NCBI RefSeq assembly: GCF_000348945.1 | Contig: NZ_AOCK01000002.1 | Coordinates: 62,001-126,000, forward strand | Source of the DNA: Paeniglutamicibacter gangotriensis Lz1y | Lineage (GTDB): Bacteria; Actinomycetota; Actinomycetes; Actinomycetales; Micrococcaceae | DNA: 64,000 nucleotides | Direction of reading: 5' to 3' | Shown here: one piece after another, positions 18,701 through 26,386 of the stretch | Position numbering within the stretch: the first letter of the stretch is position 1 | Layout of the letters: every line of letters begins with the position of its first letter | Program-made: the position numbers and the translations under genes | The notes under the pieces: generated by a model | The model's database searches: none | Told to the model about the DNA's origin: nothing | What the model saw: the letters and a program-made list of their open reading frames with translations, nothing else

Positions 18701-19647
18701 GCCTGGATGGGCAATCGGTGCAGACCACTGTCGCCGAGGTCCAGCGGGTCGTGGATCTGGTCTTCGCCCACCTGGCTCGGAGAGGTGAGAAGACCCTGGC
18801 CGTGGTGGCCGGGAACCGTACCCACGCGTCGGCCATCGCCGAAGGCATCCGCGTGCAGCTGCCCAACCACCCGTGGGCAGCGAAATACTTCCGCACCGCC
18901 TCCGAGCGTTTTGTGGTCACCAGCATCGACAAGCTGGCCGGGATGCAGCGCGATGCGATCATCCTCTCGCTGGGCTACGGACGCACGACGCACGGCAAGA
19001 TCGTGCACGACTTCGGTGCGCTCTCGGCTCCCGGCGGCGACGAGCTCTTCGTCAATGCGGTGACCCGGGCCCGCGAATCGATGGTGCTGGTCTCCGCGTT
19101 GCGCCCGCAGGACATGGACCTGGCGCGCCTGCGCCACGGCGCCCACCGCTTTTTGGAACTCGTGGGTCGGGTACTAGGCGGGGATTCGGGCATGTCGGCG
19201 ACCACCACGCCGCTGCAGGACCCACTGGTCACCGATTTGATGACCCGGCTGGCCGATCGCGGGGCCATCGTCACCCAGCACTACCGCGGGGTTCTTGATA
19301 TCGCCGCGCACGCACTGGATGTCACCGGCAACGGCACCGCCGCACCGCTGGCCGTGGTGTACGACGGAACCCAGGGGTACCGGAAGCTGACGGTGCGTGA
19401 GCGCAGCCGCCTGCGTCCGCAGCTCTTCGAGGCCCTGGGCTGGCGCTACGTGCCGTTGTGGACCATCGACGTGTTCTCCGACCCGGATCGGGTGGCCAAT
19501 ATGCTCGCAGGCTTCCTGGGACTCGACGGCTCCACCCAGGAGTCGGCCGATGCAGTTGCCTCCGGGCAAGACAAGAACGCCCGCCAGAGCAAGGAAGGCC
19601 ACGTGTCGGACGGCGACTCGCGCTCCCCGAACCTCGCGGACGCCTAA
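15763..19647 (+). CDS. Large helicase-like P-loop ATPase with C-terminal MTES_1575-type nuclease fold
   Basis: 1294 residues. An N-terminal actinobacterial domain (about 1-220) is followed by a disordered Ala/Thr/Pro linker. A superfamily 1 helicase-like ATPase core starts at DADESQQAAL; its P-loop reads APAGSGQTQT, with Gln331 where Lys is expected. Later segments VTSIDKLAGMQRDAIILSLG and NAVTRARESMVLVSAL match helicase motifs V and VI. The last 120 residues (AVVYDGTQGYRKLTVRERSR, FEALGWRYVPLWTIDVFSDP) resemble the MTES_1575 restriction-endonuclease-like domain found at the end of DUF4011-type helicases. A role in DNA repair or defence is inferred. ATG 15763 has a GAAGGGAC ribosome site. Confidence 0.75.
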   Translation: MVTEHQQHSDEMVSTWVDSLGPGVGTDTLLRFAPSVSNSIDITHAHPSGLAQFLAGRRTRLSTLLRDSDAYDSARRTADALRSKIRELWDERGIDVGYLSAGLANWRAVHEGRSEQFNAPIMLGRIVLSVRDDQDDFEIQLMGRAEFSPALLRYFKRQHRLEIDTEAINSAAYSIARFDPTRAMDALRSQVAEVSGMVVAHRLLISTFADLADPADPGSIDLSHPVLGTLFEKELNRESADSADSTAPGATPSGTSNTTAAKPAATIDTEPRIGTGTRRKSAATHPRRTSDDRDPADELLLLDADESQQAALDLIEAGESVAISAPAGSGQTQTALNAAAVLAAKGKRVLVVAERRSTAEEFVARFDELELAGTALLLSPEDDPDELRKLLTRAILRNERATEPSLGKLHAALRDHRHALLEHVHSLHSTRARWGCSPYQAMQELARLTSLTPAPATTVRLKRSVLDSITNRATTAAKLKRAAELGAFIKASESSPWYGARLRNKRDTDTALDLVSGLQRDLPILRDHMLKVAAHSEIRLADSYNKWGEQLDLLVAVRSSLDKFESDIFDKSVEDLISATASSSWRRERGIEMSSMTRSRLRKVAKDYVRPGVHVADLQTALEAVQEQHLSWHHHATSQRHPMVPAGLLDVNAGYQDAGSRLDKLAMLLPAAAGERLRDEPIAQLLATMSALLENKGELDQLPERTLITEQLAEHGLSELIDDFRARNIAPDAVGSELDLAWWQSALEAMISGDDFLAMNDGEKLRKLEAEYRLADSAHVSSGASRLRWALAKGWKAALADHRAASRELRALLKDGEPAVADLMSLGDSLLNSLCPIWVGSPLLIPAIVPADLDFDAVILLDADSLSLRSVLGSISRSKQVIAFGDTMMGAPHRFEVSVDPTAHTRVEPAPISAMESLAGVLPLLRFSTAYRGIDEGLTESLSHDFYAGSLSRLPAARSLGAGQPALKAEYVPDGTGSLGLDGQSVQTTVAEVQRVVDLVFAHLARRGEKTLAVVAGNRTHASAIAEGIRVQLPNHPWAAKYFRTASERFVVTSIDKLAGMQRDAIILSLGYGRTTHGKIVHDFGALSAPGGDELFVNAVTRARESMVLVSALRPQDMDLARLRHGAHRFLELVGRVLGGDSGMSATTTPLQDPLVTDLMTRLADRGAIVTQHYRGVLDIAAHALDVTGNGTAAPLAVVYDGTQGYRKLTVRERSRLRPQLFEALGWRYVPLWTIDVFSDPDRVANMLAGFLGLDGSTQESADAVASGQDKNARQSKEGHVSDGDSRSPNLADA

Positions 19648-19649
19648 GC

Positions 19650-20051
19650 ATGCCAGACCCAGACCCAGACCAAGCCCAGTATCAAGACCAGGATCAAGCC
19701 CAGGTCCAGGACCCTGCGCCGCGGCGCAAGAAACCACGACGCTTCACCGCCGAACCCCAACGGGTCAGCGAATCGTCCCTGGTCGGCGTCTTTGAGTTGC
19801 CCCATGGTGCATCTCGCCCGGCCGCGGGCGTGCCGGGGGATCCTGCCACCACCTCCGATGGTGGCAAAGAATCCCAGGGTGAGCAGGGCAGCGCCACGGG
19901 GCACGGCCGCGCAGCCACGGAACCTGTGGCAGCGCACGTCGATGCGCTGCTTGAACAACGCGCCGCGGCAGACAGCCCGCGTGCCTGGGGAGATAGCGAA
20001 GACGACCTGGGCGAATGGATGAAATCCCAGCGTCCGCCACACTGGGATTAA
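19650..20051 (+). CDS. Small disordered, Asp/Gln-rich protein
   Basis: 133 residues, starting two bases after the helicase stop, so almost surely cotranscribed with it. The N terminus is made of imperfect repeats of Asp, Gln and Pro encoded by repeated CCAGACCCAGA-like DNA, followed by a basic patch (RRKKPRRF) and FTAEPQRVSESSL, which looks like a short linear motif. The C terminus is acidic and ends in EWMKSQRPPHWD. No fold is recognised. It could be a partner or regulator of the helicase. Confidence 0.65.
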   Translation: MPDPDPDQAQYQDQDQAQVQDPAPRRKKPRRFTAEPQRVSESSLVGVFELPHGASRPAAGVPGDPATTSDGGKESQGEQGSATGHGRAATEPVAAHVDALLEQRAAADSPRAWGDSEDDLGEWMKSQRPPHWD

Positions 20052-20138
20052 AGGCGCCTGGCTGGTTGCTCAGCTGGTCGGGGCGCTGGAAAACACCGCA
20101 GCAAGCCACCCGGTGTCTCCTTCGACTCCGGTCGGCCT

Positions 20139-20843
20139 TTAGGGAATGACCAGCACTACCGAAACCTTCCCTCGCTGGGCCGCGGTGGACAGCGCCTGCG
20201 CGCTGGCCGCCCCCGAGCCGACCACGATCAACCCGCCCTGCCCGGAACCCGAAGCGGCACTCCAAGGCGTCTGCCCCGCCTCCTGCCCCTGCGTCGCGGT
20301 CCACAGGATCGGCACCGCACGGGCCAACACCTTGGAAGTGATCGGCTTCTCGTAGCCGTTTCCCTCGGTGAGCACCACATCGACCATTTGCCCGGCACGC
20401 ACCAGGGTGGCGGTCTGCTCATCGTCAAGACGCAACGGCACAGCAACGGATCCGGAACCAAGGCCCGCCAGCAGCCCCGGCCCAATCACCATCGTGTCAA
20501 ACACCGGGGTGCCGGCCAATACCGGGATGGCCAGCCGTGAGCCATCCACCGGAGGAGAGCCGGCGTAGCTTCCCTCGGGGACCAGGGAGCGCGGCACCGA
20601 GCGGGTAGCGAAGTCATCGGCTCGCAGCAGCGTCCCCACCGGCAGATCCCGCTTGGCAACCAGCACCTCGATGCGTTCGACGGTATCGGGGGCCAGCACC
20701 GCCAGACAGAGGGCCAACGAGAGCATCGCCAGGGCCGCGGCCAGGTGCCTGCGGTACTTGGCCAGCAGTTCGGGCCAAGTGCGTCGGGGCACCGTGGCGG
20801 TGCGGGAGGAACGGGGGAGTGCACGTCGGCTGAAAAGAGGCAT
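20139..20843 (-). CDS. SAF domain protein, CpaB/RcpC-like
   Basis: 234 residues. One membrane helix near residues 35-52 (AALAMLSLALCLAVLAP) is followed by a SAF domain: VLVAKRDLPVGTLLRADDFATR. The rest (VAVPLRLDDEQTATLVRAGQMVDVVLT) is like the RcpC/CpaB region of Flp pilus assembly. The family usually tethers to the membrane and binds carbohydrate. No other Flp pilus genes lie nearby, so a role in pili is doubtful. Downstream of the FmdB gene with 150 bp between. Confidence 0.8.
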   Translation of the reverse strand: MPLFSRRALPRSSRTATVPRRTWPELLAKYRRHLAAALAMLSLALCLAVLAPDTVERIEVLVAKRDLPVGTLLRADDFATRSVPRSLVPEGSYAGSPPVDGSRLAIPVLAGTPVFDTMVIGPGLLAGLGSGSVAVPLRLDDEQTATLVRAGQMVDVVLTEGNGYEKPITSKVLARAVPILWTATQGQEAGQTPWSAASGSGQGGLIVVGSGAASAQALSTAAQRGKVSVVLVIP

Positions 20844-20855
20844 GGCTTAAGCAAC

Positions 20856-20890
20856 TCATGGGCCCCACTCTAGGAGCGTAGGGCCCATGA
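20856..20890 (-). terminator. Inverted repeat, likely terminator of the FmdB gene
   Basis: TCATGGGCCC (20856-20865) pairs perfectly with GGGCCCATGA (20881-20890) over a 15-nt loop, between the FmdB gene and the SAF gene on the minus strand. No T-run follows on that strand, so it might instead be an operator of the SAF gene. Confidence 0.45.
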
Positions 20891-20993
20891 CGAGACGGTG
20901 ATATGCGCAGGTGCAGGCTCCGCAGCGGCGGCTGGTTGTGCGGAGAAGCCGCGGGTCTGGATGCGGATCCGCCGGTGGGCGGGGTCGGCTAGC

Positions 20994-21275
20994 TTATGCC
21001 GAGGTCGATTCCTTGGCCGGCGCAGCTGCGGGAGCCGGTGTTGCGGCCTTCTCAGCGGGCTTGGAGTCGGAGGTAGCAGGGGTGCTGGAGCTGGTGGTGG
21101 CCCGCGAATCGTTGCGGTAGAAACCCGAGCCCTTGAAGACGACTCCGACGCTGTTGAACTTCTTGCGCAAGTTGCCCTGGCACTCGGGGCAGATGGTCAG
21201 TGCCTCGTCGGTGAACGACTGGACGACCTCAAGGCCGTGGCCACAGTCCTTGCAGGCGTAAACGTAGGTAGGCAT
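20994..21275 (-). CDS. FmdB family zinc ribbon protein
   Basis: 93 residues. MPTYVYACKDCGHGLEVVQS followed by CPECQGNLRKKFNSVGVVFKG is the standard FmdB zinc ribbon with two CxxC knuckles (CKDC and CPEC). The C-terminal 40 residues are an Ala/Pro/Ser tail, typical of the actinobacterial members. FmdB proteins are suspected regulators; function unproven. AAAGGA six bases before ATG 21273-21275 fixes the start. Confidence 0.92.
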   Translation of the reverse strand: MPTYVYACKDCGHGLEVVQSFTDEALTICPECQGNLRKKFNSVGVVFKGSGFYRNDSRATTSSSTPATSDSKPAEKAATPAPAAAPAKESTSA

Positions 21276-21436
21276 GGTGTTCCTTTCGCACGGGGCGTGG
21301 TGTGTGCCTGGCCGGTCGATGACCTGCGCCGTGGATGCGGCACTGACCAACACCCGCGGCAAGCGAGCGTTGAATGGGGGATGCGGGACCGGCAAAGCGG
21401 CACCGCTTGCTTCAATTCTAGCGCACCGCCCGGGGA

Positions 21437-22036
21437 CTACTTCGTGAGCTCGAGCACCCCGGAGGGAAGCACCACTGCCTCGACGCGCTCATCGAAGGGT
21501 TCGACGGGAATCTTCCCGGCCTCGAGGAACTCGTGTTCAAAGACGATGCTGAGCAGCTTCGGCCGTGTCGCGCGCGGCAGTGAGGCAATGAAACGGTCGT
21601 AATATCCGCCGCCCTGACCCAGTCGATCCCCATTGACATCCACTGCCTGCGCCGGCACCAGGATCACGTCGAGCTCTTCCATCAGCTGGGCGGAAAAGCG
21701 TTCCCCGACCGGCTCGTCAATGGGTCCCACTAAGCTGCGGGCCATGGCCACCCCCGGGTACCAGCGCGTCCAGGACAGTTGCCGCTCAGGTTCGCACACC
21801 GGGACGTAGAGGGTGAATCCGGCCTCGTGCAGGCGCGCCAGCAGATCCGCGGTGGGCGGTTCGGCGCCGTAGGACAGGAAGCAAGTCACGGCCTTGCGTG
21901 GTGCATGGGCCTGAAGCCAGGGCAGCAGGTGCCCGGTCACCAATTGCATCTGGGCCTCACGAGCCTCGGCACCCAGTGCACGGCGTTGGGCGCGGAACCG
22001 GTTCCGGATCTCATCCTTGGTCTTGTTCTCAGTCAC
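21437..22036 (-). CDS. 5-formyltetrahydrofolate cyclo-ligase
   Basis: 199 residues from GTG 22034-22036. Converts 5-formyl-THF to 5,10-methenyl-THF with ATP, salvaging folate. The features are the N-terminal KDEIRNRFRAQRRALG, the central SYGAEPPTADLLARLHEAG and the ATP-site GDRLGQGGGYYDRFIASLP close to the C terminus. Length is normal. Divergent from the GNAT gene, 99 bp away, so both promoters lie in that gap. The much longer open frame upstream is antisense to the GNAT gene and is not coding. Confidence 0.92.
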   Translation of the reverse strand: MTENKTKDEIRNRFRAQRRALGAEAREAQMQLVTGHLLPWLQAHAPRKAVTCFLSYGAEPPTADLLARLHEAGFTLYVPVCEPERQLSWTRWYPGVAMARSLVGPIDEPVGERFSAQLMEELDVILVPAQAVDVNGDRLGQGGGYYDRFIASLPRATRPKLLSIVFEHEFLEAGKIPVEPFDERVEAVVLPSGVLELTK

Positions 22037-22135
22037 GAACCACAGTCTAGGTCCCGGGCCCGGGAGACGCCACGGAGTCGACGCGACGAGGCGCAGGTGC
22101 CAAACCAGCCCGTGCCGCTGGCTAGGATTGAGAGC

Positions 22136-22756
22136 ATGTCCGACTACGAACGAAACTGGCCCGTGACGGTCCACGGCCCGCGGCTCGTATTGCGACCGTT
22201 GCGGCGCCGTGACAAGGCCGAATGGATGCATTTGCGCCGTACCAACGAACAGTGGCTCACCCCCTGGGACGCGACTCTTCCCGCGGGTACCGGCTACCCG
22301 GCGGGCTTCGGGGCGATGGTCTTGGCGCAGAACCGCTCCGCGCGTCTGGGACAGACGCTGCCCTGGGTCATCACCCTGCCCTCGTTGCACAGCAGGCACG
22401 CCCCGATTGTTGGCCAGTTGACGGTCTCCTCCATCATGTGGGGTGCCGCGCGCAGCGGCTCCATCGGCTATTGGGTCGATGTGGCCCACGCCGGGAACGG
22501 GATTGCGCCCGAGGCGGTGGCCATGGCGACGGATCACTGCTTTACCGCCCTGGGCCTGCACCGCATCGAGATAAACATTCGACCGGAAAACGGTCCGAGC
22601 CTGCGCGTGGTGCAAAAACTCGGTTTCCGCGACGAGGGGCTGCGCAAGGACTTCTTGCACATCAATGGTGCCTGGGCGGATCACCGAAGCTTCGCGCTGA
22701 CCGCTCCGGAGGTCCCCGATGGCTTGCTCCTGCGACTACGCGATACGACGCATTAG
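22136..22756 (+). CDS. GNAT N-acetyltransferase, RimJ/RimL type
   Basis: 206 residues from ATG 22136. RLVLRPLRRRDKAEWMHLRR opens the fold; WDATLP, IGQLTVSSI-like strand (IVGQLTVSS), GYWVDVAHAGNGIAPEAV (acetyl-CoA P-loop in the AxGNGIA pattern) and HRIEINIRPENGPSLRVVQKLGF complete the ribosomal-protein acetyltransferase signature. Acetylates an N-terminal alanine or serine of a ribosomal or other protein, or an unrelated small amine. TAGGAT at about 22122-22127 is a likely -10 box, giving a very short leader. Confidence 0.85.
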   Translation: MSDYERNWPVTVHGPRLVLRPLRRRDKAEWMHLRRTNEQWLTPWDATLPAGTGYPAGFGAMVLAQNRSARLGQTLPWVITLPSLHSRHAPIVGQLTVSSIMWGAARSGSIGYWVDVAHAGNGIAPEAVAMATDHCFTALGLHRIEINIRPENGPSLRVVQKLGFRDEGLRKDFLHINGAWADHRSFALTAPEVPDGLLLRLRDTTH

Positions 22757-23024
22757 CGAGATCTGTGCGGCAAAAGGGTCAATATAACCAATTTACCGGT
22801 GGTATTGCCGGACACACCGGGTTGAATGCGGCATCCCGTGCAGATACACGCTTAATGTGGTTGACGTGGATGTTTCACATGGGCCCAAAAACCGGCGACA
22901 GTCTCACCGACCCGTCGCCGAGGCGGAACCTGTGAACCCGCCAGACGGAGTGATCCGGCCACTTGGGAACCAAGGCCGGACGGATCCGCTGATGAAGTCA
23001 GTCGCCGGACGACGAAGGAGCAAC

Positions 23025-23810
23025 ATGGCACCGGTAGCATCCAACGCTTCAGCCGCGTCAGCACGGCCGGAGCAGGCACCCCTGCGGATCTTCTACGACC
23101 GTGTTGCCATTGCGCTGCTCGGATGCCTAGCCGTGCTGAGCGTTGTCATCGGCGGAGTGCTGGCCCTGTTCTCGGTAGTTTCCGGTTTCCTCCCGCTCGT
23201 GGGCCTGCTGGTGGCCATGGGAAGCTTCTCTGCGTTGCGCGGCCTGGCCGTGCGCGATCGCCGCACGAAACTGCTCGCCCGCCTTGAAACCACCCGCACC
23301 CGCGCCATGGAAAAAGAACAGACCGAGGTTGCCGCACCCGAGCGCAAGAGCGCCACGGTCTTTGACGCGCAGCCGGGCTCCAACAAGCGCGCCCCGCAGC
23401 TGACCGTGCAGGAACTACGTGCCGAGGCTCTGCGCATGGCCAACCACGGTGCAGCCATCCAGCGCCCCGAGGGCTGGGAACTGACTGAGATCCCGCTGCC
23501 ACAATATGTTGTGGCCAACGCCGCCAAGCGTCCGGCACCTGCAGCGATCGAGACCGCCGAGGCACCGGCAGCCTCCTCCGGCATTTCGCTGCGCGCCTCG
23601 GAGGCCGCTGCCCGCCTGGCCGAAGCCACCACATTGCCCGGCGCACCGGCAGCCGATGCCTCGATCGCCGCGACTCCTGCCCCGGCAGCGACACCGGCCG
23701 CGTCCGCCGACGAGAAGCTCTCCGCCGCGAAGACCGCCCGTGCCCCGCGCGGCGAAGCCTCCGGGGAGAGGATCAACCTCGACGACGTCATGCAGCGTCG
23801 TCGCGCCTAA
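23025..23810 (+). CDS. Hypothetical protein with two membrane helices and long tail
   Basis: 261 residues; GAAGGAG at 23014-23020 fixes the ATG. Two adjacent helices at about residues 30-50 and 54-73 (LLGCLAVLSVVIGGVLALFS, FLPLVGLLVAMGSFSALRG) are followed by a long soluble region with a central conserved-looking stretch (QLTVQELRAEALRMANHGA) and an Ala-rich disordered tail ending NLDDVMQRRRA. Proteins like this are common in Micrococcaceae and uncharacterised. The next gene starts 22 bp after its stop. Confidence 0.75.
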   Translation: MAPVASNASAASARPEQAPLRIFYDRVAIALLGCLAVLSVVIGGVLALFSVVSGFLPLVGLLVAMGSFSALRGLAVRDRRTKLLARLETTRTRAMEKEQTEVAAPERKSATVFDAQPGSNKRAPQLTVQELRAEALRMANHGAAIQRPEGWELTEIPLPQYVVANAAKRPAPAAIETAEAPAASSGISLRASEAAARLAEATTLPGAPAADASIAATPAPAATPAASADEKLSAAKTARAPRGEASGERINLDDVMQRRRA

Positions 23811-23831
23811 CCGCGTGCAGCGCCTGTTGAC

Positions 23832-25286
23832 ATGACCTCCGGCGTCCCGGACCCGATTGGTCCGCCACCCAGCAGCGAGCCAGGGCAGCAAACCGCGCCG
23901 ATCGATGCCACCGGCGGTCAAGAGGGCCTCAAGGATTCGGCAGCGCAGCGCGCCGAAAGCGAACGCGCGGACCAAGAACACCTAGAGGCCCTCCCCGAGG
24001 CCATCGGCGAACTCGTGCGGCGGCTCGGTGGCCAGATTCCCCCGGGCAATTGGGACTACCGCGATCACCGGATACGCATCCAGCACCGCCCCGGGGCAGG
24101 CATCAGTGCCATGTACCGGATGCCGGCGGGCACCGGCTTCAGCGAGCTGGGTCTGAGCACCGAGACCATCGAACCCGGCCTGGCCGGTGTCGCCAGCACC
24201 CGCGTCTTTGCCACGCACCGCCGCGAAGGCGTCACGGTCAGCGGCTGGATCCACCCACACGACCCGCGACTTCCAGGCCTGCACCTGGCCTCCAACCGCG
24301 CACTCGTCCGCGAGATATGGGGCGAAGGCGAACTGCTGATCGGATTGCGGACGATCGCCTACCGGCCGCTGCGCCGCGCGGTGCTCAGCGCCACCTTTGC
24401 CACGCTCGGGCCGCTGCGCATTAAACGCACCATCTACCTCAAGGTGGGAAAGCCGAAGGCGATCGCTGCGCTGCGTGCCCGTCACCTGCTGCTGGCCGAC
24501 ACCACTGTCCCTGTCCCTGGCATCATCTCCCGCCGCGCCCTGGGCACACCCACCTCGGACGGGAGCACCTCGAGCACACGCATGGGTGAGCCCGAGGATG
24601 CCGCGGGCGTGCTGGCGTTGGAGTCCGGCAGCGGTGTTCCGCTCTCCGCGGCCATCCGCCCCCATGCCGGAGCGGATCTCGACCCTGACGAGTTCATTGC
24701 GTTGCTTGATTCACTGCCGGGAAGTGTGATGGGCCTGGAACCCAAGGCCGCGTGGAGCGATTCGTTGCGACGCTACCTACAGGCAGCAACCCTGACCCTG
24801 CCGCACCGTGCGGAGTCGCTCGGGGACCTGGTCACCCGGATCGAAGAGCACCTGGCTGTTTCCGAACGTGGTCCGTTGGTACCGGCGCACGGGGACTTCT
24901 ACGATGCGAATATCCTGCTGCAAAATTCGCGGATCAGCGCCTTGCTAGATCTTGATTCACTGGGCCCCGGCCACCGCATCGATGATCTGGCGTGCCTACT
25001 GGGACACCTAGCGGTGCTGCCCACGCTGGGGGAGAAGAACGCCGGGGCCGTGGCCGCATTGGAGCGTTTCGGGGAGGTGTTCCAGGGCCACGTGGACCCG
25101 CGGGGGTTGTGGGCCAGGGCCGCGGCGGTGGCCCTGACCCTGATCGCCGGTTCGCGGTCGCTAGGTGCAGAGCGCGGCGACGCGGTCGCCGAGGCCCGGC
25201 TGCAGGCGGTGGAAGCCCTGGTCTGCCGCGCCGATGCGTTCATCGGGGAAGAGTCGAGTCAAGGGCCATCCGCGGAAGAACCGTGA
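23832..25286 (+). CDS. Phosphotransferase family protein (APH-like kinase)
   Basis: 484 residues. After a disordered N-terminal 50 residues comes a non-standard upper lobe, then the catalytic loop LVPAHGDFYDANILLQ (HGDxxxxN, about residues 356-366) and the metal-binding LLDLDSLGPGHRIDDLAC, the kinase signatures of the aminoglycoside phosphotransferase family. Substrate unknown; many actinobacterial members act on sugars or cell-wall precursors rather than drugs. Starts 22 bp after the membrane protein gene, so likely an operon. Convergent with the Lrp gene, 8 bp apart. Confidence 0.8.
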   Translation: MTSGVPDPIGPPPSSEPGQQTAPIDATGGQEGLKDSAAQRAESERADQEHLEALPEAIGELVRRLGGQIPPGNWDYRDHRIRIQHRPGAGISAMYRMPAGTGFSELGLSTETIEPGLAGVASTRVFATHRREGVTVSGWIHPHDPRLPGLHLASNRALVREIWGEGELLIGLRTIAYRPLRRAVLSATFATLGPLRIKRTIYLKVGKPKAIAALRARHLLLADTTVPVPGIISRRALGTPTSDGSTSSTRMGEPEDAAGVLALESGSGVPLSAAIRPHAGADLDPDEFIALLDSLPGSVMGLEPKAAWSDSLRRYLQAATLTLPHRAESLGDLVTRIEEHLAVSERGPLVPAHGDFYDANILLQNSRISALLDLDSLGPGHRIDDLACLLGHLAVLPTLGEKNAGAVAALERFGEVFQGHVDPRGLWARAAAVALTLIAGSRSLGAERGDAVAEARLQAVEALVCRADAFIGEESSQGPSAEEP

Positions 25287-25294
25287 GCGGGTCT

Positions 25295-25813
25295 CTAGTG
25301 CCCGTCACCCGGTGCGGGAAGTTCGGTGGGGATCGGTCCGCCGAGTCCCTTGTGGTGGCCGAAGACCAACGTGGTCTCGGTGTGCCCCACGGATTCGTCG
25401 GTGGCCAGATAGTCAAGCACCCAGTCGCGTAGCGCCTCGGTGGAGCTGACGGCAATGTGCAGCAGATAGTCGGTGACCCCGGAGGTGTGGAACATCGAGA
25501 GCACCTCGGGAAGCTGAGGCATCTTCTGCGTGAACTTGTCGATCTCCACGCGGTCGTGCACCCGCAGCCGCACCGAGATCAGCGCCTGCACGCTGCGTCC
25601 CACCGCCGGCAGGCTCACCTCGGCGTGATATCCGGTGAGCACCCCACGGTCAATCAGGCTGCGGGTGCGCAGCAGCGCGGTGGAGGGAGCAATGCCCGAT
25701 CGCTGCGCGAGCATCGCGTTGCTTATACGCGCATCGTTGACCAATTCCTGAATAATCCGTCGGTCAACGGCGTCAAGTTCAACCGGTTGTTGCGGAAAAG
25801 ATGAAGGTGCCAT
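25295..25813 (-). CDS. Lrp/AsnC family transcriptional regulator
   Basis: 172 residues. The N-terminal winged helix (LDAVDRRIIQELVNDARISN, IAPSTALLRTRSLIDRGVLTGY) and the RAM effector-binding domain (SVQALISVRL, MFHTSGVTDYLLHIAVSS) are both complete. Members bind amino acids and control amino-acid metabolism or transport. Target unknown: divergent by 80 bp from the NUDIX gene, whose promoter it may control. Ends 8 bp from the phosphotransferase on the other strand. Confidence 0.92.
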   Translation of the reverse strand: MAPSSFPQQPVELDAVDRRIIQELVNDARISNAMLAQRSGIAPSTALLRTRSLIDRGVLTGYHAEVSLPAVGRSVQALISVRLRVHDRVEIDKFTQKMPQLPEVLSMFHTSGVTDYLLHIAVSSTEALRDWVLDYLATDESVGHTETTLVFGHHKGLGGPIPTELPAPGDGH

Positions 25814-25893
25814 GCTGATATTCCATCACAGTTGGTGACACTTCGGGAGCTGCGGTAGGCCGGAAAGCACCCGTCACACTCTAAAATGGGTAA

Positions 25894-26373
25894 ATGACTA
25901 CCTCCGTACCCGTTTCCAGCCGCGGATTCGACACCCGGCTGGCCGCCTATGCGCTGATCGTGCGCGATGGCTCCATCCTGCTGGCACTGTGGGACATGCG
26001 CGGCAGGGACGCAAGCTTCGTCCCGCGCTGGACGCTGCCCGGCGGGGGAGTGGAACTGGGTGAGGAGATCGAGAACGGCGCCGTGCGCGAGGTCGAGGAA
26101 GAAACCGGCTACCAGATACAAATCGATGCGCTGCTGTCCGTGGACTCTGGGACGATCCCGGCGCACCAGCGCTACAGCGGTACCCACCAACCCATGCAGA
26201 CCGTCGCGGTGTTGTACTCCGCCACCATCACCGGCGGTGAGCTGCGCGACGAGACCGGCGGCACCACCAGTGCCGCCGCCTGGTTCCCGCTGGCCGATGT
26301 TCCATCGCTTAATCGTGTGGACCGGGTCGATGCCGCCATCGCGCACCACCAGCGCCACCAGCACCTTGCCTGA
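25894..26373 (+). CDS. NUDIX hydrolase
   Basis: 159 residues. The NUDIX box is present: GGGVELGEEIENGAVREVEEETGYQI (residues 51-75; key residues the Gly run, R66, and the E-E-E triplet 69-71 region) and hydrolyses a nucleoside diphosphate linked to something. The N terminus DTRLAAYALIVRDGSILLAL is the usual first strand. Substrate unknown. It lies 13 bp ahead of the OpuAC-like gene, so the two form a probable operon. Confidence 0.88.
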   Translation: MTTSVPVSSRGFDTRLAAYALIVRDGSILLALWDMRGRDASFVPRWTLPGGGVELGEEIENGAVREVEEETGYQIQIDALLSVDSGTIPAHQRYSGTHQPMQTVAVLYSATITGGELRDETGGTTSAAAWFPLADVPSLNRVDRVDAAIAHHQRHQHLA

Positions 26374-26386
26374 AGGAGAGTACTAA

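Noticed and set aside
21437-22684. A 415-residue version of the 5-formyl-THF cyclo-ligase.
   Set aside because: The extra N-terminal 215 residues are antisense to the GNAT gene; the ligase fold starts at GTG 22036.
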